Position numbers and translations under genes: made by a program | Source of the DNA: an uncultured Alistipes sp. | GTDB lineage: Bacteria > Bacteroidota > Bacteroidia > Bacteroidales > Rikenellaceae | NCBI GenBank assembly: GCA_900770585.1 | Contig: CAAGKW010000365.1 | Span: forward strand, 1-15,878 | DNA: 15,878 nt | Direction: 5' to 3' | In this document: positions 1 through 6,222 of the stretch, piece after piece | Numbering within the stretch: position 1 is the first letter of the stretch | How the letters are laid out: each line of letters begins with the position of its first letter | Notes under the pieces: generated by a model | Told to the model about the DNA's origin: nothing | What the model saw: the letters and a program-made list of their open reading frames with translations, nothing else | Databases searched by the model: none

Positions 1-420
1 CACATCGAATGTCTCGGGCGACGAATCGCCGCGATGGGGCGTCGTTGACACAATGCGGTAGCCCGCGCCACGCAGAGCCTCGATAGCCTCCGCGGTCGAG
101 TGGTGACGGTGCAGGTCGATCCACTTATCCGTACCGCGAACGATATTCAGATTGGGGTTGAACTTGCAACGATCCTCGATCGTATGGATATCCTGCACAC
201 CGAACGCCTCGCAATGGCGCACCAGAGCGCTGGCATTCTGCGCGTGGTAGGTATTCTCCATACAGATAGTCATATAGCGAGTGCGGCTGTCGAGTGTACG
301 CGAGAGCACCTCGGCACGTTCATCGGTGATGAAATCGCGCAGATAGGCAATACGTTCGGCATACCATTCGTCCGAACGACCCGCTGAATCTCGCAACCAC
401 TTACTTTCGATATTTTTCAT
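1..420 (-). CDS. trmH: TrmH-type tRNA (guanosine-2'-O-)methyltransferase, 3' end cut by window edge
   Basis: The first 140 codons of a SpoU/TrmH-family RNA 2'-O-methyltransferase, read down from an ATG at 420 to the left edge with no stop. The segment RYMTICMENTYHAQNASALV followed by RHCEAFGVQDIHTIE is the characteristic start of the SpoU fold, with the conserved Glu-Asn...Asn-Ala-Ser-Ala stretch that binds the RNA substrate. TrmH methylates the ribose of G18 in the tRNA D-loop, using S-adenosylmethionine. The knotted SAM-binding motifs 2 and 3 should lie beyond the edge and cannot be checked. The ATG lies 20 bases inside the end of rsgA, so the gene is probably the third of a cvpA-rsgA-trmH operon and may be translationally coupled. 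The family is clear; the exact target (tRNA G18 or another nucleotide) is inferred. Confidence 0.85.
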   Translation of the reverse strand, partial: MKNIESKWLRDSAGRSDEWYAERIAYLRDFITDERAEVLSRTLDSRTRYMTICMENTYHAQNASALVRHCEAFGVQDIHTIEDRCKFNPNLNIVRGTDKWIDLHRHHSTAEAIEALRGAGYRIVSTTPHRGDSSPETFDV

Positions 421-1327
421 CTTCGTCCAAAATTTTCAGATAACTTTCGTAGCGCTCGACGGCTATGCGACCCTCCCTAACCGCCTCAACCACAGCACAT
501 CGCGGCTCGTGAGTATGGGTGCAGTTATAGAATTGGCACCCCTCGGCCTCGCGCATCATCTCGGGGAAGTAGTGCCACAACTCCTCGTCGGCAATATCGA
601 TCAGACCAAAGCCCTTGATACCCGGCGTGTCGATCACCGCACCACCCGACGGCAGAGGATACATCTGCGAGAAGGTGGTCGTGTGCTTACCCTTCTGGTG
701 CGCCTCCGAGATTGCGCCCGTACGAATGTCGATCGAAGGCTCTACCGCGCCAACCAGCGTCGATTTGCCCACGCCCGAATTACCCGACACGAGCGTCGTG
801 CGCCCTGCCAGCAGTTCGCGCACCTCATCGACACCCTCGCCCGAGGTTGCCGAGCACTCGATAATGCGGTAGCCCGCCAAGGTGTATATCTGCTTGAACG
901 CCGCGAGCATCTCGGGCTCGGTGCGTGCCAAGTCAATCTTATTCAACACGATAGTTGCGGGCACACGATAGGCCTCGCACGTAACCAGAAAGCGGTCGAT
1001 GAACTCCACATTGGTCGTGGGCGAGAACAACGTCGCCACCAACATCGCCTGATCGATATTTGCGGCTATGATATGCGACTCCTTCGACAGATTCGACGCA
1101 CGGCGAATGATATAGTTGCGGCGCGGAGCGATCTCCTCAATCAGCCAGCCACCCGTCTGGTCGCACTCGCACTCCACGCGATCACCCACCACAACGGGCG
1201 AAGTCGAGCGCACGCCCTTCAAGCGCAAACGACCGCGAACACGACAACGCAACTGCTCGCCGCTGTCGCTCAGCACATCGTACCAACTACCCGTAGCACG
1301 AATGACAACACCCTCGACCCTACTCAT
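401..1327 (-). CDS. rsgA: Ribosome small subunit-dependent GTPase A (RsgA)
   Basis: A circularly permuted GTPase that checks late 30S ribosome maturation in the cytoplasm. The order of motifs is diagnostic: an N-terminal OB-fold (about residues 3-70), then NKID (129-132, G4), the P-loop GNSGVGKST (182-190, G1), GKHTTT (213-218, switch I), DTPG (233-236, G3), and a C-terminal zinc knuckle with C264, C269, H271 and C277 spaced C-x4-C-x-H-x5-C. The 308-residue length is normal. I chose the ATG at 1327 over an in-frame TTG at 1357: the alternative adds a poor N-terminus, whereas the ATG starts directly at the OB-fold and overlaps the cvpA stop in the 8-base ATGAGTAG arrangement. The sequence just before it, GAAGG, could act as a weak ribosome binding site. 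Nothing in the gene looks broken. Confidence 0.96.
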   Translation of the reverse strand: MSRVEGVVIRATGSWYDVLSDSGEQLRCRVRGRLRLKGVRSTSPVVVGDRVECECDQTGGWLIEEIAPRRNYIIRRASNLSKESHIIAANIDQAMLVATLFSPTTNVEFIDRFLVTCEAYRVPATIVLNKIDLARTEPEMLAAFKQIYTLAGYRIIECSATSGEGVDEVRELLAGRTTLVSGNSGVGKSTLVGAVEPSIDIRTGAISEAHQKGKHTTTFSQMYPLPSGGAVIDTPGIKGFGLIDIADEELWHYFPEMMREAEGCQFYNCTHTHEPRCAVVEAVREGRIAVERYESYLKILDEDEKYRK

Positions 1328-1871
1328 CGCCTTCGTCGTTAGTAGTTTGATTCTCAATATCTTCGATCGGAGTATCGGTGTGCAGGGCTCTCACCTTATC
1401 GCGCACGTGGTCGAACAGCGGGAAGATCTTGGTCGAGAAGTTGCGCAGGGGCATATATCCGCGCGATGACTCGATTCGTTCCTTGCTGATCAGCACGTTA
1501 TTGACGTTCACCGAGTCGATTGCCGCGATGATCAGGCTCACGATTACTGCCGATTTGAGCACCGACACAACGGCACCCAGCACCGAGTCAAAGAAGCCTA
1601 AACCCGTCATACGGAACACACCGCGCAACAGACGGCTACCGACCGTGATCACAATGATCGTCACTACCAGCACCGTGACAAATCCGGCCACCGAAGCCTC
1701 TGCTCCGTGCATACCGAACCACGCACCCACGTGGTCGGCCTGCTGGAATGCCAGCCACACGCCGATCACCAATCCTACAACGCCTCCAACCTGCACCAGC
1801 AGACCGTCGCGAATACCCTCATAAACAGCCCAAGCGGCTATGACCAACAGAATGATATCTATGATGTTCAT
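1320..1871 (-). CDS. cvpA: CvpA family inner-membrane protein
   Basis: A 183-residue membrane protein starting MNIIDIILLVIAAWAVYEGI, with about four hydrophobic segments (roughly residues 2-20, 25-42, 62-85 and 100-120) and a polar C-terminal tail rich in Asp and Glu. This layout, and the motif Y-x-G-x-x-x-G-L between the first two segments, matches the CvpA family (named after colicin V production), which is widespread and linked to envelope robustness; the molecular function is not settled. An upstream in-frame start at 1907 is possible but adds a polar extension that spoils the typical N-terminus, so the ATG at 1871 is preferred. It is the first gene of the minus-strand cvpA-rsgA-trmH run and is divergent from the GH2 gene across about 90 bp. 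I found no convincing TAnnTTTG element for it in that gap. Confidence 0.85.
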   Translation of the reverse strand: MNIIDIILLVIAAWAVYEGIRDGLLVQVGGVVGLVIGVWLAFQQADHVGAWFGMHGAEASVAGFVTVLVVTIIVITVGSRLLRGVFRMTGLGFFDSVLGAVVSVLKSAVIVSLIIAAIDSVNVNNVLISKERIESSRGYMPLRNFSTKIFPLFDHVRDKVRALHTDTPIEDIENQTTNDEGDE

Positions 1872-1935
1872 CGTCAAAAATGGTTTACAATTTGTTGTTT
1901 TGAGCACGAATTTAGCATTTTTTTTCGTTTATTCG

Positions 1936-1943
1936 TATATTTG
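1936..1943 (+). promoter_or_regulatory. Bacteroidota -7 promoter element for the GH2 gene
   Basis: TATATTTG fits the Bacteroidota -7 consensus TAnnTTTG exactly. A TTTA at 1911-1914 lies 21 bases upstream and could be a -33 element (one mismatch to TTTG). The predicted start near 1950 leaves a leader of roughly 13 nt before the ATG at 1963. This is sequence matching only. Confidence 0.5.
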
Positions 1944-1962
1944 TTGTGCAAAAAGAATTACT

Positions 1963-3975
1963 ATGAAACGCTATATACTTGTATTACTGACACTTATCCT
2001 CTCTTTTGAAATTTCGGCACGTGAGGTCTACACGCTCAATACCGGCTGGCGATTCTTCTATGGCAACGCCGTGAGTAGCGACAACGCACGACAGGTGACA
2101 CTGCCCCACGTCTGGAACACCGACGGCGACCAGCAGCACACCTTGGGTAACTATATGCGCTCGCTCGATGTGCCCTCGGAGTGGCAAGGACAGCGTATCT
2201 TTATCCGTTTCTATGGCGCTGCGTCGGTGGCCGATCTCTCGGTCAACAGCCGCTACGTAGGCACTCATCGCGGTGCGGGTACGGCATTCACATTCGAAAT
2301 CACCGACTACGTTCGTTACGGTATGCCCAACTCGATTCGCGTGCAGGTCGACAACGCACAGCGAAGCGATCTGTTTCCACTGACACAAGAGGAGAACCGC
2401 TATGGCGGTCTGCATCGAGGTGTGGAGCTGATCGTGACCGATCGCGTGGCAGTATCGCCACTCCACTATTCAACTGACGGAGTGTTTGTTACACCCTCGA
2501 AGATAAGCACCGAGAGCGTCGAAGGCAAGGTTACGGTCCACATCGCAACCGACCGTCGTGACCGCCCCGCAAGCGTCCAAATGGCAATCCTCTCGCCCAC
2601 GCTCGATACGGTTTTCATCGACAATCTGCGCACGAAGATCGACGGCAAGAGCGCCCATACGACCATCGACGTTCCGTTCTCGCTCGACCGACCTCAGCTG
2701 TGGGGTGCAGAGATGGGTGAACAGCCGCTCTATACCGTTGTCGCAAAGGTGGCTACGGGTATGACCACCGACTCGGTAGCGGTAAAGACAGGTTTCCGTT
2801 CGATCACCATCGGTGACGACCACCTGATCCGCGTGAACAATCGCCCGCGCCGTATCAAAGGTGTAGCGCTCTATGGCGATCGCGCGGGCGTCGGCTCAGC
2901 CATTCAGCCCTGCCACGTCGATGAAGATATGGCTCTGATCGAGGAGATAGGTGCAAATCTGGTGCGTATGGTGACCTACCCCGCTGCTCCCGCCTACCTT
3001 GACGAGTGCGACCGTCGTGGCATTGGCGTTTGGTGCGACATACCGTTGATCAATTCGCCATTCCTGGCCGATGTGCCCTACACCACCTCGCCCGCGCTGG
3101 CAGAAAATGGTCGTGAGCAGCTGCGCGAGATCATCGCTCAGAACTACAACCGCCCCTCGGTGATGTTGTGGGGAATATTCTCGAAGTTGGTTGTGCCGGG
3201 TGACGACCCGCGAGCCTATATCCGCGAACTCAATACGTTGGCACACAAACTCGACGCCTCGCGTCCGACTGTCGCCGTAAGCAACCAGGACGGTGACATC
3301 AACTTCATCACCGATATGATCGTCTGGCACCAAACGCTCGGCTGGCAATCGGGTGATGTTCAAGACGTTCAGGTCTGGAAAGAGCAGCTGCGCGAAGGTT
3401 GGAGCAACCTGCGCTCGGGCCTGACCTACTCGGCCGGTGGCTCGCCCCAACATCAAGACAGCTTGACCGTTCGTCCGCGTCTGGACCGCAATTGGCACCC
3501 CGAGCGTTGGCAGACTATTTTCCACGAGAGTTATATGCGCACGGCAGGCAACGACCCGCTGTTCTGGGGCGTTGTGGCGGGCAATATGTTCGATTTCGGA
3601 TCGGTGCGTCAGGCTCATATCGACGGTAGCGAGGTGAATGACCACGGTCTGGTCAGCTACGACCGATCGACCCGCAAGGACGCGTTCTATATCTACAAGG
3701 CTGCGTGGAATCACTCGCAACCCTTTGTTCACATCGCCGAGAAGCGTTGGTCAACGCGCGAGAATCCCGAGCAGACCATACGTGTCTACTCAAATCAACA
3801 ACAGATTGAATTGATTGTCAATGGTTCGTCGCGCGGAGTGATGGAGTCCACCGACGGCATCTTCATTTGGGACAAGGTGGCTCTCAATGCAGGTTCGAAC
3901 ACCATCGAGGCCGTTTCGCCCGACTCACCCTACTCGGATCACACGACAATTATCGTAGGCAAGAGCGCAAGATAG
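1963..3975 (+). CDS. Secreted glycoside hydrolase family 2 protein, probably a pseudo-enzyme
   Basis: A 670-residue protein with a signal peptide (about 1-19, cut after FEISA). In order it has a GH2 sugar-binding jelly-roll domain (about 20-190), an immunoglobulin-like domain (190-290), a TIM barrel (295-575) and a C-terminal Ig-like domain (590-668). The architecture and many barrel segments (HVDEDMALIEEIGANLVRM, AGGS..QHQDSL, NMFDFG, DHGLVSYDR, KDAFYIYK) match Bacteroidota GH2 beta-galactosidases. The acid/base Asn-Glu of the usual WG-x-x-NE motif is instead Ser-Lys (K408), and the nucleophile Glu of SEYGAGGS is Thr (T488). The conserved His after KGV is Tyr (Y304), the His of AHY is Thr (T338), and the Trp of WNMFDF is Gly (G540). 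The reading frame is otherwise intact. It may be a carbohydrate-binding or structural protein rather than a hydrolase. I start it at the ATG at 1963 because the upstream in-frame start (1840) would precede the promoter and bury the signal peptide. Confidence 0.9.
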   Translation: MKRYILVLLTLILSFEISAREVYTLNTGWRFFYGNAVSSDNARQVTLPHVWNTDGDQQHTLGNYMRSLDVPSEWQGQRIFIRFYGAASVADLSVNSRYVGTHRGAGTAFTFEITDYVRYGMPNSIRVQVDNAQRSDLFPLTQEENRYGGLHRGVELIVTDRVAVSPLHYSTDGVFVTPSKISTESVEGKVTVHIATDRRDRPASVQMAILSPTLDTVFIDNLRTKIDGKSAHTTIDVPFSLDRPQLWGAEMGEQPLYTVVAKVATGMTTDSVAVKTGFRSITIGDDHLIRVNNRPRRIKGVALYGDRAGVGSAIQPCHVDEDMALIEEIGANLVRMVTYPAAPAYLDECDRRGIGVWCDIPLINSPFLADVPYTTSPALAENGREQLREIIAQNYNRPSVMLWGIFSKLVVPGDDPRAYIRELNTLAHKLDASRPTVAVSNQDGDINFITDMIVWHQTLGWQSGDVQDVQVWKEQLREGWSNLRSGLTYSAGGSPQHQDSLTVRPRLDRNWHPERWQTIFHESYMRTAGNDPLFWGVVAGNMFDFGSVRQAHIDGSEVNDHGLVSYDRSTRKDAFYIYKAAWNHSQPFVHIAEKRWSTRENPEQTIRVYSNQQQIELIVNGSSRGVMESTDGIFIWDKVALNAGSNTIEAVSPDSPYSDHTTIIVGKSAR

Positions 3976-4603
3976 TCGTTGCCGCAGGTCCCTCGCAGAA
4001 CAGCAGATCGAGGATCGAAATGTTGGGTGCGAACGGTGCACGATCGGCAAAGACCTGACAATAGGGCTGAGCCGCGAATCGTTCGTCGGCCATTGCCAAA
4101 CGTGGCTTGGGCGAGAAGGCTCCTCGCAGATCGTAGTCGAAGGTAGCCGTTGCCTCGGCATTAATCCAGCGCTCGCTGATATTCAGCTCCTTACCTATGC
4201 CCAACGCACGCATTGCCGTGTGGCAGAGATCTCTATTCCAATCCACCAGAAATTCGTACGATCGCTCAAAAAACGGAGCGAACTCCTCGCCATAAAAGTC
4301 GAAATAGGGCGATGATTTGTAGGCCGAGAGTATCGACACCCAATGCTGGTGCTGCCAACGTTTCGAGTAGTCGATACGCACGTCGCGCATCTTCATTCGC
4401 GGGCGGTTGGCATTGGCCACCTGCACCGTCAGCGGCATCAACCCATTGGCCGCCGCAATGACCGTACGGTTGCGGTAGCTCTGTTTGAGGTAGTATTCGT
4501 CGATGTCGATCACGCAATCGTCCACCAACATATGTGCAAACCACTGAACATTACCCAGATAGGTCAGCGGGAGTATCGTTCGTGCGCTCATCTCGTTACT
4601 CAT
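3950..4603 (-). CDS. WbqC-like family protein
   Basis: A 217-residue soluble protein. The N-terminus LPLTYLGNVQWFAHML, the Asp-rich DDCVIDIDEYYLKQSYRNR, and the later LTVQV...RDVRIDYSKRWQHQHW match the WbqC-like family, named after a gene in O-antigen clusters and common in Bacteroidota. The biochemical role is not firmly established; a link to surface glycan synthesis is suggested for some members only. The start ATG at 4603 overlaps the ispG stop by 8 bases (ATGAGTAA), so it is very likely co-transcribed with ispG and translationally coupled. An alternative ATG lies four codons further in (4591). Its last 26 bases overlap the convergent GH2 gene, leaving no room for a terminator between them. 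Confidence 0.85.
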   Translation of the reverse strand: MSNEMSARTILPLTYLGNVQWFAHMLVDDCVIDIDEYYLKQSYRNRTVIAAANGLMPLTVQVANANRPRMKMRDVRIDYSKRWQHQHWVSILSAYKSSPYFDFYGEEFAPFFERSYEFLVDWNRDLCHTAMRALGIGKELNISERWINAEATATFDYDLRGAFSPKPRLAMADERFAAQPYCQVFADRAPFAPNISILDLLFCEGPAATTILRSCLR

Positions 4604-6134
4604 TTTGTGAGGGTTCGACCCAGCGTCCGTCGGCCTTGATCAGCGCAATCAGGCGATCGAGAGCCTCCGTCTGCGGGATATTGCGCTCGACAATCTCGCG
4701 ACCACGATAGAGCGTAATGCGCTCGGGCGCCGCACCCACATATCCATAATCGGCATCGGCCATCTCGCCCGGACCATTCACGATGCAGCCCATAACGCCA
4801 ATCTTCAAATCCTTCAAATGCGACGTGGCGGCTTTGATCTTCGCAAGGATCGATTGCAGGTCGTAGAGCGTGCGACCACACGACGGGCAAGCGATATACT
4901 CGGTGCGCGAGAATCGCACACGTGCCGCCTGCATAATCATCAGCTCCAACTCCTTGATCTGCTCCTTCGAGAACTGCGGGGCATCGATCCAAATGCCGTC
5001 AGCCAATCCGTCAAGCAACATCACACCCATATCGGCCGCAGCCTTCACGGCCAGCGTTTCGAAATCCGTGTCATCATATCGGCGGTGGATCACCACGGGC
5101 GTATCGTCCTCAATGTCCAGAATTGCCGAACGCCACTCGGCTACGGGGTTCTTCGAAACTGCATCGGCAACAAATATATCCAACTCATTATCACCTAATT
5201 CCGAATGGGTTACGGGCACCTGATCGCCACCTACGCAACCCACACGGCGGGTCGTACGACGGCGATATTCATAGGGCGAGAAACGCTCCTCGGCAACCTC
5301 AAATTCGCCCTCACGATCGGTGAAATAGTCGGCCAACATCTTGGCCACGGGGATCTCGTTTTCGGGGTCCTCGGTCAGCGACACACGGATCGTATCGCCC
5401 ACACCATCAGCCAACAACGCACCGATACCTACGGCACTCTTCACGCGACCCTCCGTGCCGTCGCCCGCCTCGGTTACGCCCAGATGGATCGGGAAATCCA
5501 TCGCCTCCTCGCGCATTGCGGCAACCAACAGACGGTAGGCATAGACCATCACACGCGTATTGCTCGACTTCATCGAAACGACCACCTGATCGAAGCCCTC
5601 CGAGCGGCACACACGCAGAAACTCCATAGCCGAAACGACCATACCCTCGGGCGTATCGCCCCACTCATCGAAGACGCGCTTGGCCAACGAGCCGTGATTG
5701 ACACCAATACGCAAAGCCACGCCACGCTGGCGACACTTCTCGATCAGTCGCTCCAAACGGCGATCGGTCGTGCGATAATTACCCGGGTTGATACGCACCT
5801 TATCGACCGACTCGGCAGCGATCTCTGCCACCTCGGGAACGAAGTGAATATCAGCCACAATGGCGGTCGAGAAACCCTCTGCGCGCAACTGAGCCACGAT
5901 GTTTCGCAGGTTTTCGCCCTCGCGCGGGCCCTGAGCCGTGAGGCGGACAATCGGACCGCCTGCACGATCTATACGTTCGATCTGAGCCACACTTGCGGCC
6001 GTATCGTTGGTGTCGGTGTTGGTCATCGACTGCACGGCAATGGGTGCCCCACCACCGATCTCGACGCTGCCGATACGCACGCTACAACTTGCGCGACGCT
6101 CGTATCGACCGAGTGAATTGCAATACTTTTTCAT
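4596..6134 (-). CDS. ispG: 4-hydroxy-3-methylbut-2-en-1-yl diphosphate synthase (IspG/GcpE)
   Basis: Catalyses the reductive conversion of 2-C-methyl-erythritol 2,4-cyclodiphosphate to HMBPP in the MEP pathway of isoprenoid synthesis, using a [4Fe-4S] cluster. The N-terminal TIM barrel (about residues 15-265) shows VQSMTNTDT, VRLTAQGPREGENL, VADIHF, KVRINPGN, IGVNHGSL and GVTEAGDG. The C-terminal domain carries the cluster ligands CPSC (C416, C419) and the GCIVNGPGE motif (C450). Between them lies an insertion of about 130 residues (roughly 270-405), as in the three-domain IspG of plants and Bacteroidota. The 512-residue length is between the short E. coli type (about 370) and long Bacteroidota forms (about 600). 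It is first in an operon with wbqC and is preceded by a good promoter at 6168-6200. Confidence 0.97.
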   Translation of the reverse strand: MKKYCNSLGRYERRASCSVRIGSVEIGGGAPIAVQSMTNTDTNDTAASVAQIERIDRAGGPIVRLTAQGPREGENLRNIVAQLRAEGFSTAIVADIHFVPEVAEIAAESVDKVRINPGNYRTTDRRLERLIEKCRQRGVALRIGVNHGSLAKRVFDEWGDTPEGMVVSAMEFLRVCRSEGFDQVVVSMKSSNTRVMVYAYRLLVAAMREEAMDFPIHLGVTEAGDGTEGRVKSAVGIGALLADGVGDTIRVSLTEDPENEIPVAKMLADYFTDREGEFEVAEERFSPYEYRRRTTRRVGCVGGDQVPVTHSELGDNELDIFVADAVSKNPVAEWRSAILDIEDDTPVVIHRRYDDTDFETLAVKAAADMGVMLLDGLADGIWIDAPQFSKEQIKELELMIMQAARVRFSRTEYIACPSCGRTLYDLQSILAKIKAATSHLKDLKIGVMGCIVNGPGEMADADYGYVGAAPERITLYRGREIVERNIPQTEALDRLIALIKADGRWVEPSQNE

Positions 6135-6167
6135 CTGTTAGTTCAAAAAACTATTTTGCCAATAGTG

Positions 6168-6200
6168 CAAAGATACGAAAAAAGATGTGCAAGATTCAAA
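6168..6200 (-). promoter_or_regulatory. Promoter for ispG-wbqC
   Basis: Read on the minus strand, TTTG (6200-6197) is followed after 21 bases by TATCTTTG (6175-6168), a full match to the Bacteroidota -33/-7 consensus TTTG-N(19-21)-TAnnTTTG. Transcription should start near 6161, giving a leader of about 27 nt before the ispG ATG at 6134. Confidence 0.65.
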
Positions 6201-6218
6201 ATCTTTTCGCTACTTTTG
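6186..6218 (+). promoter_or_regulatory. Promoter for recG
   Basis: TACTTTTG at 6211-6218 matches the -7 consensus TAnnTTTG. A TGTG at 6186-6189, 21 bases upstream, is a one-mismatch -33 candidate. The ATG of recG begins only five bases after the -7 element, so the transcript would have essentially no leader. The element overlaps the ispG promoter on the other strand. Confidence 0.5.
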
Positions 6219-6222
6219 CATT

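Noticed and set aside
1..30. Possible adapter at the left end, as at the right end
   Set aside because: The first bases are in frame with the trmH coding sequence and do not match Illumina adapter sequence.
509..1342. 277-codon open frame on the plus strand
   Set aside because: It is antisense to rsgA, which has all its GTPase and zinc motifs; the translation is low-complexity and rich in Arg, His and Leu, as expected from the codon bias.
5205..6116. 303-codon open frame on the plus strand
   Set aside because: It is antisense to ispG and shows no recognisable domain.
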